A stretch of DNA of 64,000 bases from Candidatus Ferrigenium altingense (GCA_020621985.1 JAHRYS010000002.1:177730-241729); one strand, 5' to 3'. Positions 1 through 8,556 are shown, counted from the stretch's first letter. Notes: generated from the letters alone by a model not told the origin. Translations and numbers: made by a program.

Positions 1-145
1 CCGCATCTGGCTGTCTCTCTATCTGCCGATCAAGCGCATCACCGAAAAACTGTCGTCCTGGGTATCGCTGCTGCAGCACGGGCGTATCCACCTGTACCTG
101 AGCTATACCTTTGTCACGCTGGTCGTGCTGCTGGCATTCATGTGA
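1..145 (+). CDS. hyfB: HyfB-like proton-pumping membrane subunit, C-terminal end (partial)
   Basis: Only the last 47 codons are present, open at the left window edge and ending in TGA at 143-145. The translation ends in a hydrophobic helix (residues YLSYTFVTLVVLLAFM) after a basic, amphipathic stretch, as at the end of HyfB/NuoL/NuoM-type antiporter subunits. The next gene starts on the last base of this stop (ATG at 145), the tight coupling expected inside a hyf-type operon. The identity rests mostly on gene order (B-C-E-F-G-I); the fragment alone would not settle it. Confidence 0.6.
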   Translation, partial: RIWLSLYLPIKRITEKLSSWVSLLQHGRIHLYLSYTFVTLVVLLAFM

Positions 146-1104
146 TGGAAAATATCAATCTGACTCTCGGCATCCTGTTCCAGCTCTGCCAGTCGCTGCT
201 GGTGGTGCTGCTCGCGCCGCTGCTGACGGGGTGGGTGAACCAGTGCCGCGCCTGGCTGCAAAACCGCTCCGGCCCCGGCCTATTGCAGCCGTTTCGCACG
301 CTGCGCAAGCTGTTCCACAAGGACGCAGTCATCGCCTATAACGCCTCGCCGCTATTCCGCATCACGCCCTATATCCTGTTTGGCTGCATGTGGCTGGCGG
401 CGGCGATCATTCCCATCATCGCGGTGGATTTGCCGTTCTCGCCCGCCGCCGACGTGATCGCGCTGGTCGGCGTGTTTGCGCTGGCGCGGGTGTTTATCGC
501 GCTCGCCGCGATGGATATCGGCACCGCATTCGGCACGCTCGGCGCGCGGCGCGAGATGCTGGTATCGTTTCTCGCCGAGCCGGCGCTGCTGATGGTGCTG
601 TTCACCGCTTCGCTGATCAGCCAGTCGACGCAGTTGCCGCGCATCGTGGAAGCGCTGGCGCATCACCAGTTCGTGCTGTATCCCAGCCTCGCGTTTGCCG
701 GACTGGCTTTCGTGATCGTGCTGCTGGCCGAGAATGCGCGCATTCCGGTGGACAATCCCGGCACGCATCTGGAACTGACCATGATCCACGAGGCGATGGT
801 GCTGGAGTATTCGGCGCGCCATCTGGCGCTGATCGAATGGGCCAGCAGCCTGAAGCTGCTGGCCTACATTTCGCTCGGTATTGCGCTGTTCTTTCCGCAC
901 GGTATCGCCGAGGTGGGTCAGTGGGGCGCACTGCCGCTGGCCATCGCCGTGCTGCTGGTGAAACTGACCCTGGCTGGCGCAGGGCTGGCCTTGCTGGAAA
1001 CGCTGCTCGCCAAGATGCGCATCTTCCGCGCGCCGGAGTTCCTGGGCACCGCGTTTCTGCTGGCGGTGCTGGGGCTGTTGATCCACTTTTTATTGGGTGC
1101 ATGA
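145..1104 (+). CDS. hyfC: Complex I subunit 1-like membrane protein (HyfC/NuoH family)
   Basis: This 319-residue protein is almost entirely membrane helices. It is the NuoH-like subunit that anchors the peripheral electron-transfer arm in group 4 hydrogenase and related complexes. Seen: an acidic/polar quinone-site-like loop (AENARIPVDNPGTHLELTMIHEAM, split here as AENARIPVDNPG then THLELTMIHEAM), which is the signature of HyfC/HycD and NuoH. Length fits HyfC. The ATG at 145 overlaps the upstream stop by one base; a GTG three bases earlier is possible. It is followed by an unusual 147-bp palindromic gap before hyfE. Confidence 0.88.
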   Translation: MENINLTLGILFQLCQSLLVVLLAPLLTGWVNQCRAWLQNRSGPGLLQPFRTLRKLFHKDAVIAYNASPLFRITPYILFGCMWLAAAIIPIIAVDLPFSPAADVIALVGVFALARVFIALAAMDIGTAFGTLGARREMLVSFLAEPALLMVLFTASLISQSTQLPRIVEALAHHQFVLYPSLAFAGLAFVIVLLAENARIPVDNPGTHLELTMIHEAMVLEYSARHLALIEWASSLKLLAYISLGIALFFPHGIAEVGQWGALPLAIAVLLVKLTLAGAGLALLETLLAKMRIFRAPEFLGTAFLLAVLGLLIHFLLGA

Positions 1105-1251
1105 TGGGAGCTTCTAAAAATTCAGAGTTCGCCCAAATGCAAGGCGCGGGAAAAATTTCGCCGCGCCGCATATGGGGTATATGTAAGCAAGAAATTTTTC
1201 CTACAACGCAGCAGTTGGGATGAAATATGGATTTTGAGAGGCTCCCATAAG
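1104..1251 (+). repeat. MITE-like nested palindrome between hyfC and hyfE
   Basis: This gap folds on itself several times. The outer ends are an imperfect 18-bp inverted repeat (near ATGGGAGC at 1104 and GCTCCCAT at 1241-1248). Inside are CCCAA/TTGGG, a perfect 10-bp pair GAAAAATTTC/GAAATTTTTC, and a perfect 7-bp pair GGCGCGG/CCGCGCC. The terminal-inverted-repeat layout and small size resemble a miniature inverted-repeat element. It interrupts an otherwise tightly overlapped operon and may form an mRNA hairpin that alters expression downstream. No clear target-site duplication was found. Confidence 0.6.
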
Positions 1252-1908
1252 ATGAGTTACACCATCCAGTTCATTAACCTGCTCGCGGCGATCCTGCTGC
1301 TGATCGTCTTCGCGATGCTGTCGCAGCGGCGCATCCTGTCGCTGATCAACCTGTTCGCGTGGCAGGGGCTGGTGCTGACGGTCAGCACCTTTGTGGTGGC
1401 GTATTCGACGGGGCAACACCATCTGTATTATTCCGCCGCGCTGACCCTGCTGCTGAAAGTGCTGGTATTGCCTTGGCTGCTGCACCGCCTGATCCGCAAG
1501 CTGAACGTGAGATGGGACGTGGAAACGCTGATCAACATTCCCACCACCATGCTGGTCGGCATCGCGCTGGTGATCTTCGCCTTCAACCTGGCCGCACCGA
1601 TCTCGCAACTGGCCGAAGGCATCACCCGCGGCCTGATCGGCATCGCGCTGGCCAGCGTGCTGTTGTCGCTGCTGATGATGCTCACAAGGCGCAAGGCGAT
1701 CTCGCAAGTGGTCGGCTTCCTCGCGATGGAAAACGGCCTGTTCTTCGCCGCGACCAGCGCCACGCACGGCATGCCGCTGGTGGTGGAACTGGGCATCGCG
1801 CTGGACGTGCTGGTGGCCACCTTCATCTTCGGAATCTTCTTCTTCCAGATCCGCGAAACTTTCGACAGCCTCGACATCACGCACATGGAAAAGCTAAAGG
1901 ATGATTGA
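1252..1908 (+). CDS. hyfE: Hydrogenase-4 membrane component E-like protein
   Basis: This 218-residue membrane protein has about seven hydrophobic segments and the overall pattern of HyfE, which corresponds to a NuoK-like subunit with an N-terminal extension and contributes to the proton path. E. coli HyfE is of nearly the same length. The ATG at 1252 directly follows the palindromic gap. An in-frame TTG at 1234 lies inside that repeat and is less likely. The 3' end overlaps hyfF by 8 bases, so translation is probably coupled. Confidence 0.85.
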   Translation: MSYTIQFINLLAAILLLIVFAMLSQRRILSLINLFAWQGLVLTVSTFVVAYSTGQHHLYYSAALTLLLKVLVLPWLLHRLIRKLNVRWDVETLINIPTTMLVGIALVIFAFNLAAPISQLAEGITRGLIGIALASVLLSLLMMLTRRKAISQVVGFLAMENGLFFAATSATHGMPLVVELGIALDVLVATFIFGIFFFQIRETFDSLDITHMEKLKDD

Positions 1909-3358
1909 CCTGCAACTCACGGCATTGCTGCTTTCCCCGCTGCTGGGCGGCCTGCTGCTGGCCGCATTCGGCGCGCGCCGCTGGGCGGCGGAGTTGAATT
2001 CGCTGATGAGTTTCTGCACCTTTGCCGCAGCGGTGGCGCTGACCGTGCGCGTGGTCGAGGCCGGGCCGCAGGTCGCGTTCAAGGAACAGTTCTTCATCGA
2101 CCAGTTCAACGTATTCCTGGTTGCGCTGACCGCCTTCATCGCGTTCACCACGTCGCTGTTCTCGCGCCCTTACATGCGCATCGAGCAGGATCACGGCAGG
2201 CTCAGCACGCCAATGCTGCACCTGTACTATAGCATGTACCAACTGTTCACCCTCGCGATGCTGGTGGCGCTGACCGCCAACAACATGGGTATCATCTGGG
2301 TAGCAATGGAGGCGGCCACGCTGACCACGGTGCTGCTGGTCAGCCTGTATCGCACCCCCGCGAGCCTCGAGGCGGCGTGGAAATATTTTATCCTGTGCGG
2401 CGTGGGCATCGCGCTCGCGCTGTTCGGCACCATCCTGCTGTATTTCGCCGCCGAGCGCGTGCTCGGACAAGGCGGTACCGCGCTGCTGTGGACGCACCTC
2501 AACGAGGTCAAGGGCGAGCTGGAGCCTACCGTGCTCAAGCTCGCGTTCATCTTCCTGCTGGTCGGCTACGGCACCAAGATCGGCCTCGTGCCGCTGCACA
2601 GCTGGCTGCCGGATGCGCATGCGGAAGGCCCCACGCCGGTCTCGGCAGTGCTCTCCGGCCTGCTGCTGAACGTCGCGTTATGCGCGGTGATGCGCAGCAA
2701 GGTGCTGGTTGACGGCTCGCTCGGCACGCATTTCGCGGGCAACCTGATGATGGGTTTCGGCCTGCTCTCGGTGGTGGTCGCCGCGTTGTTCCTGTCGCGC
2801 CAGAAGGACATCAAGCGCATGTTCGCCTATTCGTCGATTGAGCACATGGGGCTGATCACGTTCGCGTTCGGCATGGGCGGGAAGGTGGCGACGTTTGCGG
2901 CACTGCTGCATATGACCGTGCATTCGCTGACCAAGTCGGCGATCTTCTTCGCGGTCGGGCATGCGGTGCAGAAGGCCGGCACGCAGCAGATGGAGAACAT
3001 CCGCGGCATGCTGCAAATCAGCCCGACGGTCGGCTGGGGGCTGATGCTCGGCACCTTCGCCATCCTCGGCATGCCGCCGTTCGGCGTGTTCGCCAGCGAA
3101 TTCCTGATCATCACCACGGCGATGCACGACTACCCGTGGACCACGCCAATATTGCTGGTCGCGCTGGGCATCGCGTTCGCCGCGATCTTCGGCAAGGTGC
3201 AGCCCATCGTGTTCGGCGAGACGACGGCGAAACCCCTGCCGCATCCGCCCGCGCTGCTGCCGGTGTTCGCGCACCTGCTGCTGGTGCTGATCCTCGGGCT
3301 GTATATGCCGCCCTATCTGGCCAACTGGTACCGCCAGGCGGCGGCTTTATTAGGGTAA
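1901..3358 (+). CDS. hyfF: Hydrogenase-4 subunit F-like proton antiporter subunit
   Basis: A 485-residue polytopic protein of the ND4/NuoM/MrpD antiporter family. Visible family features are a conserved glutamate in a helix (WVAMEAATLTTVLLVSLYR, about residue 136), the charged block KIGLVPLHSWLPDAHAEGPT with the invariant lysine, proline and histidine, and a lysine in the helix MTVHSLTKSAIFF. These residues line the proton channel in complex I antiporter subunits. The length is slightly shorter than E. coli HyfF. It overlaps hyfE by 8 bases and is followed 4 bases later by the large-subunit gene. Confidence 0.9.
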   Translation: MIDLQLTALLLSPLLGGLLLAAFGARRWAAELNSLMSFCTFAAAVALTVRVVEAGPQVAFKEQFFIDQFNVFLVALTAFIAFTTSLFSRPYMRIEQDHGRLSTPMLHLYYSMYQLFTLAMLVALTANNMGIIWVAMEAATLTTVLLVSLYRTPASLEAAWKYFILCGVGIALALFGTILLYFAAERVLGQGGTALLWTHLNEVKGELEPTVLKLAFIFLLVGYGTKIGLVPLHSWLPDAHAEGPTPVSAVLSGLLLNVALCAVMRSKVLVDGSLGTHFAGNLMMGFGLLSVVVAALFLSRQKDIKRMFAYSSIEHMGLITFAFGMGGKVATFAALLHMTVHSLTKSAIFFAVGHAVQKAGTQQMENIRGMLQISPTVGWGLMLGTFAILGMPPFGVFASEFLIITTAMHDYPWTTPILLVALGIAFAAIFGKVQPIVFGETTAKPLPHPPALLPVFAHLLLVLILGLYMPPYLANWYRQAAALLG

Positions 3359-3362
3359 AAAC

Positions 3363-4907
3363 ATGCCTATCACCTATCCCAATCTGCATCTGACGCGGCT
3401 GGGCGGCGCGATTCCCGCTTGGCTGGGCGAGATCGAGCCGGGCGATTTGCCGCCGATTTGCCAGAACGTGGCGGATGGCGGCGGGCGGCTGCTGGCCTTG
3501 TGGGGCAGCGATGCGCGCGAACTGGGCGACGGTTTCGCGCTGCACGTCGCGCTGGTCAATGAGGCGGGTCTGATCTGTTTGAGCATGGCTTTGGATGCCG
3601 TGCAGCCTGTTTATCCGGACATCAGCCGGATTTTCCCGGCGGCCGGCCGGATGCAGCGCGCGGCGTATGACCTGCTCGGCATTTACGCGCACGAAGGCCA
3701 TGACCATCGCAAATGGGTGCGCCACGGTGCGTGGCGCGGCTTCCCGCTGCGCAAGGATTTCGATGCCGCGCAGAACCGCGCGGATGAGCCGGATGCCTAT
3801 CCGTTCGTGCAGGTCGAAGGGCAGGGCGTGCATGAAATCCCGGTGGGGCCGATCCACGCCGGCACCATCGAGCCGGGGCACTTCCGTTTCTCCGTCGTCG
3901 GCGAAAAAGTGCTGCGCCTCGAGGAGCGCTTGGGCTACACGCACAAGGGCATCGAGAAGCGCTTCGAGGGCCTGACCTTGCAGCAGGGCGCGAAACTGGC
4001 CGGACGGGTCAGCGGCGACAGCACCGTCGCTTATGCCTGGGCCTATGCGATGGCCGCCGAGAGCATCGCCGCCGTGACGCCGCCGGATCAGGCATTGTGG
4101 CTGCGCGCGCTGTTTCTGGAACGCGAGCGCATCGCCAATCACCTCGGCGACCTCGGCGATCTCGGCAACGATGTCGCGCTGTCGTTCGGCTTTGCGCAGT
4201 TCTGGATATTGAAAGAACAAGTGTTGCGCAACAATGCCGCACTGTTCGGGCACCGCTACCTGATGGACAAGATCATTCCGGGCGGCGTGGCTGCCGATTT
4301 GACGGAACCGGGCAGGCAAACGCTGCATGAAGAATGCGCCATGCTGGAGCGCGAGGTGCGCCTGCTGCGCGGTATCTACGAGGAGCATGCCGGGATGCAG
4401 GATCGCTTCATCGCCGCCGGGCGCGTCGAGCCGAAACTGGCCGCACAGCTCGGCTTGTGCGGTCTGGCCGGACGCGCCAGCGCGCAGGCATGGGATGCGC
4501 GCGTGCAGTTTGCCTGTGCGCCTTACGACAGGCTGGACGTGCGGATGGCGACCTACCGCAACGGCGATGTCGCGGCGCGCGTCATTGTGCGCTTCGATGA
4601 GCTGTTCGAATCGCTGCGCCTGCAAAGCGAGATACTGGACCATCTCACGCATGACGGCGAGCTGGCAACAACTCTGGAAAAGCTGCCCGGCAACGGCTTC
4701 GGCGTGGGCATGGTGGAAGGCTGGCGCGGCGAGGTGCTGGTGGCGATCCACACCGATGCGCAAGGCAACCTCACGCGCGTCCATCCGCACGACCCGTCCT
4801 GGCAGAACTGGCCGGCGGTGGAACATGCCATCATGGGCAACATCGTGCCGGATTTCCCGCTGATCAACAAATCGTTCAATCTTAGCTATTCAGGCCAGGA
4901 CTTATAG
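3363..4907 (+). CDS. hyfG: HyfG/NuoCD-like large subunit lacking NiFe ligands (Ehr type)
   Basis: At 514 residues this is a fusion of a NuoC-like N-terminal domain (about 1-150) with a NuoD/hydrogenase large-subunit domain (about 155-514), the architecture of HyfG and HycE. A true [NiFe] enzyme has CxxC after an arginine in the first motif and DPCxxC at the C-terminus. Here the first motif reads RVSGDS (residues 215-220) and the last reads DPSWQNW (from residue 477), so all four metal-binding cysteines are missing while flanking sequence (YTHKGIEKR, LERERIANHLGDLG) is conserved. This is the state known for Ehr complexes. The protein is therefore unlikely to bind nickel or handle H2; a quinone or other redox partner is more likely. 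Automated pipelines may still name it a hydrogenase or NADH dehydrogenase subunit. Confidence 0.9.
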   Translation: MPITYPNLHLTRLGGAIPAWLGEIEPGDLPPICQNVADGGGRLLALWGSDARELGDGFALHVALVNEAGLICLSMALDAVQPVYPDISRIFPAAGRMQRAAYDLLGIYAHEGHDHRKWVRHGAWRGFPLRKDFDAAQNRADEPDAYPFVQVEGQGVHEIPVGPIHAGTIEPGHFRFSVVGEKVLRLEERLGYTHKGIEKRFEGLTLQQGAKLAGRVSGDSTVAYAWAYAMAAESIAAVTPPDQALWLRALFLERERIANHLGDLGDLGNDVALSFGFAQFWILKEQVLRNNAALFGHRYLMDKIIPGGVAADLTEPGRQTLHEECAMLEREVRLLRGIYEEHAGMQDRFIAAGRVEPKLAAQLGLCGLAGRASAQAWDARVQFACAPYDRLDVRMATYRNGDVAARVIVRFDELFESLRLQSEILDHLTHDGELATTLEKLPGNGFGVGMVEGWRGEVLVAIHTDAQGNLTRVHPHDPSWQNWPAVEHAIMGNIVPDFPLINKSFNLSYSGQDL

Positions 4908-4909
4908 CC

Positions 4910-5470
4910 ATGCCTATCTTCCAAATCATCAGGCAGATCGTCAGGACGGGCATCAAGACCGAAGCACCGCCGCTGCCGGACGAGGCGCTGCGCGCCGGAC
5001 CGCAACGGCTCCAGGAGGAGATCCTGCGCGCATTCGGCGGCGCGCTGAGCATCCGCCAAGTGGATGCCGGTTCGTGCAATGGCTGCGAACTGGAAATCAG
5101 GGCGCTCAACAACGCCTATTACAACATCGAGGGATTGGGCATCAAGTTCGTCGCCAGCCCGCGCCATGCGGACCTGCTGCTGGTCACCGGCCCGGTGTCG
5201 CGCCACATGGCGATTGCGCTCAGGCGCGCCTACGACGCGATGCCGGAACCCAAGCTGGTGGTGGCGGTCGGCGATTGCGGATGCGACGGCGGCATCTTTG
5301 CTCCAAATGGTGCCGAGGGCGCGGGCGAGAGCTATGCCAGCTGCGGGAAAGTTTCTAATGTGATTCCGGTGGATGTAGTGGTGAGCGGCTGCCCGCCCAC
5401 GCCGACGGCGATCCTGCAAGGCATCCTCACTGCCGTCAGCGCACAGCAAGGGGTAAGTGCGTCACCCTGA
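4910..5470 (+). CDS. hyfI: NuoB-like iron-sulfur small subunit of the Ehr-type complex
   Basis: This 186-residue protein belongs to the complex I 20 kDa/NuoB and HyfI/HycG family. Cysteine ligands for the N2-type [4Fe-4S] cluster are present: CNGC (C56, C59), the GDCGCDGG block (C123/C125) and SGCPPTP (C161). Thus the small subunit keeps its cluster although its partner has lost the nickel-iron site. It starts 2 bases after the large-subunit stop and closes the operon. Downstream is a long palindromic repeat that could terminate transcription. No maturation genes (hyp) or HycI-type protease are present within the window. Confidence 0.9.
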   Translation: MPIFQIIRQIVRTGIKTEAPPLPDEALRAGPQRLQEEILRAFGGALSIRQVDAGSCNGCELEIRALNNAYYNIEGLGIKFVASPRHADLLLVTGPVSRHMAIALRRAYDAMPEPKLVVAVGDCGCDGGIFAPNGAEGAGESYASCGKVSNVIPVDVVVSGCPPTPTAILQGILTAVSAQQGVSASP

Positions 5471-5488
5471 TTTTTTGAAAAGCTGTTG

Positions 5489-5596
5489 TCCGCAGATTAC
5501 ACAGATTACGCAAGATTAAACCATTGGCTGTGAGCAAGCTGGAGAGCCATCTGGCGAAGCATTTAGCATTGCTTCAAATCTGCGTAATCTGCGGAT
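5489..5596. repeat. Inverted intergenic repeat (CGCAGATTAC family)
   Basis: Two arms of about 24-28 bp, both rich in the unit CGCAGATTAC, face each other between the convergent ends of the Ehr operon and ctaA. The transcript of either strand would form a long hairpin, so it may act as a bidirectional terminator. Similar tandem units occur widely between genes of proteobacteria. There is no T-tract, so intrinsic termination is uncertain. Confidence 0.65.
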
Positions 5597-5615
5597 CGAA
5601 CTGCGGTTTTGAAAT

Positions 5616-6686
5616 TTATCTGGTGAGCCGGATTTTGTAATTCAGCATCGCCAGCAGCAGCACGAGAAGCGCCGCGCCGCCGTTGTGGATCACCGCCAGC
5701 GCCAGGGGGAAATCCAGGTAAACCGTCAGAACGCCGGTCGCGAATTGCAGCGCGATCCCGGCCAGCAGCCAGCGCGCGGTCTTGCGCAACCCGTCGATTT
5801 TGCGGGCTTTCAGCGCCAGCCACGCAACCAGCGCGATTACAACAAAAGCAAAAATGCGATGCACCCAATGAATGGAGGTCAATGCCGCGAACGGCAGGAA
5901 CTCGCCGCCGGCGGTTTTGCCCAGGTCGCGCCACAGCGAAAAGCCGTGGGTGAAATCCATAGGCGGCAGCAGCGTGCCTTGGCACAGCGGGAAATCCGTG
6001 CAGGCCAGTGCCGCATAATTGCTGCTGACCCAGCCGCCGAGCGCGATCTGTACCGTCAGCAACAGGGCCGCCAGCACCGCCGGCAGGCGTAACGCCGCAG
6101 CCGCTTGCGACACCGGCGCGTGGTCGGTCTGGCGCGCGCCGAGCCAAGCCAGAAGCGCCAGCAAGCCCATGCCCAGCAACAGGTGGGTGGTCACGATGAT
6201 CGGTTGCAGTTTCATCGTCACCGTCCATGCACCGAAAGCGCCTTGCAGGCAGACGAACCCGAACAGCAGCGTCGGGAACAACGGCGAAAAACGGGTTTCC
6301 TTGCGGCCGGATTGCCGCCATTTGCGCCACGCGATCACCATGGTCGCGATGATCAGCACGCCGATCGCCATCGCCAGGTAGCGGTGGATCATTTCGATCC
6401 AGGCCTTCATGACCGTCACCGGGCCGGTCGGCATCGCGGCTTCGGCGGCGCTGATGTCCGCATGCGCCCGCATCGGGTCGGCCTGCCCGTAGCAGCCCGG
6501 CCAATCCGGGCAGCCGAGCCCGGAGTCGGTCAGCCGGGTGAAGGCGCCGAACATGATCAGGTCGAACGTCAGGAACAGGGTAACCCATACCAGTTTGCGG
6601 TATTTGTCCGGGTTGTCGGATACCCAAACGATCGACAGCGGCAGCATGGCCGCGATCATCCCGATGATGGCAAGCTGGATCAGCAT
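5616..6686 (-). CDS. ctaA: Heme A synthase (COX15/CtaA family)
   Basis: A 356-residue integral membrane protein that oxidises heme O to heme A for aa3-type cytochrome oxidases. About eight hydrophobic helices are visible, with the four conserved heme-ligand histidines in the contexts EMIHRYLA, VTTHLLLG, SIHWVHRI and AVIHNGG. The loop GAFTRLTDSGLGCPDWPGCYG with its cysteine pair is the family signature. An overlapping 383-codon frame on the same strand is a shadow. It points to an aerobic chain with a heme-A oxidase encoded elsewhere. Confidence 0.93.
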   Translation of the reverse strand: MLIQLAIIGMIAAMLPLSIVWVSDNPDKYRKLVWVTLFLTFDLIMFGAFTRLTDSGLGCPDWPGCYGQADPMRAHADISAAEAAMPTGPVTVMKAWIEMIHRYLAMAIGVLIIATMVIAWRKWRQSGRKETRFSPLFPTLLFGFVCLQGAFGAWTVTMKLQPIIVTTHLLLGMGLLALLAWLGARQTDHAPVSQAAAALRLPAVLAALLLTVQIALGGWVSSNYAALACTDFPLCQGTLLPPMDFTHGFSLWRDLGKTAGGEFLPFAALTSIHWVHRIFAFVVIALVAWLALKARKIDGLRKTARWLLAGIALQFATGVLTVYLDFPLALAVIHNGGAALLVLLLAMLNYKIRLTR

Positions 6687-6786
6687 GGTGGGTGCTCCTG
6701 ATGCGGCAAGTCAACCCGCACTAAGGAGGCGCTAGCGCATAAATTGCTCGACAGTTTCATAAGGCAGGTCAATTCCGTTACTGATC

Positions 6787-6863
6787 TGGTGCGCTCGGCG
6801 GGAGTCGAACCCACGACCCTTGGCTTCGGAAACCAATACTCTATCCAGCTGAGCTACGAGCGC
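6787..6863 (-). tRNA. tRNA-Arg (anticodon CCG)
   Basis: The minus strand folds as a 77-nt tRNA. The 7-bp acceptor stem GCGCTCG/CGAGCGC, a D-arm with AGCTCAGCTGGAT, an anticodon loop TTCCGAA giving CCG, and the T-arm GGGTTCGACTCCC are all visible. The 3' CCA is encoded at 6787-6789. It lies between ctaA and tag. Confidence 0.97.
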
Positions 6864-7008
6864 GTTTTGTAAGGTGCGCAGCATAACGTTTTTTGGCCGG
6901 CCCGTCCATGCAGCCGCCCCGTTCATTGCGGCATGGCAGGGGGAATGTGCGCGGCAATACGGCGTAAAAGTGTTATCTTGTGCGCCTCTAAAATACCTGG
7001 CTTTCCAC

Positions 7009-7611
7009 ATGCCCTTCTCCAGACCGGCATCCTTGAATAAACCGCGTTGCGCCTGGACGGGCAGCGATGCGCTGTATCAGGCCTATCACGACCGCGAATG
7101 GGGCGTGCCGCTGCACGACGACCGGCGCCTGTTCGAATTCCTGATCCTGGAGGGCGCTCAGGCGGGCCTGAGCTGGATCACCATTTTGCGCAAGCGCGAA
7201 AATTATCGCGCCGCCTTCGATAATTTCGATGCCGCGCGCATTGCCCGTTATGGCGCGAATAAAATAGAATCGCTGCTGCAGGATGCGGGTATCGTGCGCA
7301 ATCGTTTGAAGCTGGAGGCCGCCGTCGTCAACGCGCAAAAATTTCTGGAGGTGCAGGAAGCGTCGGGCAGTTTCGATGCGTTCCTCTGGCAGTTCGTCGA
7401 CGGCAAGCCCAGGCAGAATGCATGGCGCAGCCTCGCCGATGTGCCGGCCAGCGCGCCCGAGTCCGACGCGATGAGCCGGGAATTGAAGCGGCGCGGCTTC
7501 AAGTTTGCCGGCACGACGATCTGCTACGCCCTGATGCAGGCGACCGGCATGGTCAACGACCACGTCACGAATTGCTTCCGGCACGCCGAATTAAGCGACA
7601 AAAAGGAATAA
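7009..7611 (+). CDS. tag: DNA-3-methyladenine glycosylase I
   Basis: A 200-residue base-excision repair enzyme that removes 3-methyladenine from alkylated DNA. The family zinc site is visible: the N-terminal RCAW cysteine, histidine in YHDREWGVP, and the C-terminal pair in MVNDHVTNCFRH. The catalytic-pocket block LEGAQAGLSWITILRKRENYR is well conserved. The frame runs upstream to 6874, but the ATG at 7009 gives the usual family N-terminus. It lies 6 bases upstream of dapF, so the two may be cotranscribed. Confidence 0.94.
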   Translation: MPFSRPASLNKPRCAWTGSDALYQAYHDREWGVPLHDDRRLFEFLILEGAQAGLSWITILRKRENYRAAFDNFDAARIARYGANKIESLLQDAGIVRNRLKLEAAVVNAQKFLEVQEASGSFDAFLWQFVDGKPRQNAWRSLADVPASAPESDAMSRELKRRGFKFAGTTICYALMQATGMVNDHVTNCFRHAELSDKKE

Positions 7612-7617
7612 CCAAGG

Positions 7618-8547
7618 ATGCTGCTGAAATTTACCAAAATGCACGGCGCCGGCAACGATTTTGTGGTGCTGGACGGGGTGCGCCAGAAAATCGAGCTGTC
7701 GCCGGAGCAGTTGCGCCTGCTTGCCGACCGCCATTTCGGCGTGGGCTGCGACCAGATCCTGCTGGTCGAGAAGGCGCAGCGCGCCGAGGCCGATTTCCGC
7801 TACCGCATCTTCAACGCGGACGGCGGCGAGGTGGAGCAATGCGGCAACGGCGCGCGCTGTTTCGTGCGTTTCGTGCATGACCAGAAACTCACGCACAAGC
7901 GCGAGATCGTCGTGGAAACCCAGAGCGGACTGATTACGCCGCGCCTCGAAAACGACGGGCGCGTGACGGTGAATATGGGCGCGCCGATTTTCGACCCGGC
8001 GCTTATCCCGTTCGATGGCGGCAGCGGCGCGGCGAGCGAGCCGCTGGATGTGGCGGCCATGACACGGTGTTGCGAAGCATCCGGTGCGGGAATGGCCGCC
8101 TCACACCCGCTCCCGCAATCGGCTGGCTCCGCCAGTAACGTGTCGTGGGATGTGGGCGAAACGATCGAGATCAGCGCGCTGTCGATGGGTAACCCGCACG
8201 CAGTGCAGGTGGTGGCGGATGTCGAGCGCGCAGCGGTGGAAAAACTGGGGCCGCTCATCGAGCGTCATCCGCGCTTCCCCAATCGCGTCAATGCCGGTTT
8301 CATGCAGGTCATGGACCGCCAGCATATCCGGTTGCGCGTGTATGAACGCGGCACGGGCGAAACCCTGTCGTGCGGCACCGGAGCCTGTGCGGCAGTGGTG
8401 GCGGGCATCCGGCGCGGCCTGCTGGACAGCACGGTAAATGTCGCGACACACGGTGGCGCGCTGGTGATCACGTGGGCCGGAGAAGGGCAGCCGGTGCTGA
8501 TGACCGGCCCGGCGATTACGGTATTTGCAGGCGAAATCAATTTATAG
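7618..8547 (+). CDS. dapF: Diaminopimelate epimerase with an in-frame repeat insertion
   Basis: DapF converts LL- to meso-diaminopimelate for lysine and peptidoglycan synthesis. Both catalytic cysteines are present: EQCGNGARC (about residue 79) and LSCGTGAC (about residue 252). The N-terminus [16 protein letters not shown] is typical. At 309 residues it is about 33 longer than usual. The excess lies at about residues 143-176, between IPFDGG and [18 protein letters not shown], and contains the peptide [12 protein letters not shown] encoded by a palindromic element at 8109-8145. The same element occurs in xthA. The insertion sits between the two halves of the pseudo-symmetric fold, probably in a surface loop, so activity may be retained. 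Confidence 0.94.
   Translation: MLLKFTKMHGAGNDFVVLDGVRQKIELSPEQLRLLADRHFGVGCDQILLVEKAQRAEADFRYRIFNADGGEVEQCGNGARCFVRFVHDQKLTHKREIVVETQSGLITPRLENDGRVTVNMGAPIFDPALIPFDGGSGAASEPLDVAAMTRCCEASGAGMAASHPLPQSAGSASNVSWDVGETIEISALSMGNPHAVQVVADVERAAVEKLGPLIERHPRFPNRVNAGFMQVMDRQHIRLRVYERGTGETLSCGTGACAAVVAGIRRGLLDSTVNVATHGGALVITWAGEGQPVLMTGPAITVFAGEINL
8109..8145 (+). repeat. 37-bp palindromic element inside dapF (shared with xthA)
   Basis: This sequence is nearly identical to 52097-52133 inside xthA, differing at only four positions. Its core is a hairpin CTGGC-TCC-GCCAG. Both copies are read in the same frame and encode LPQSAG-x-A-x-NVS. In both host genes it falls in a stretch absent from ordinary family members. 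Confidence 0.85.
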
Positions 8548-8556
8548 GGAGTCATG

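Noticed and set aside
145..5470. Annotation as a functional H2-evolving hydrogenase-4 or formate hydrogenlyase
   Set aside because: All four NiFe-binding cysteines of the large subunit are replaced, and no maturation genes or formate dehydrogenase are present in the window.
5563..6714. A 383-codon frame overlapping ctaA on the same strand
   Set aside because: It is in a different frame from the clearly conserved heme A synthase and has no membrane pattern.
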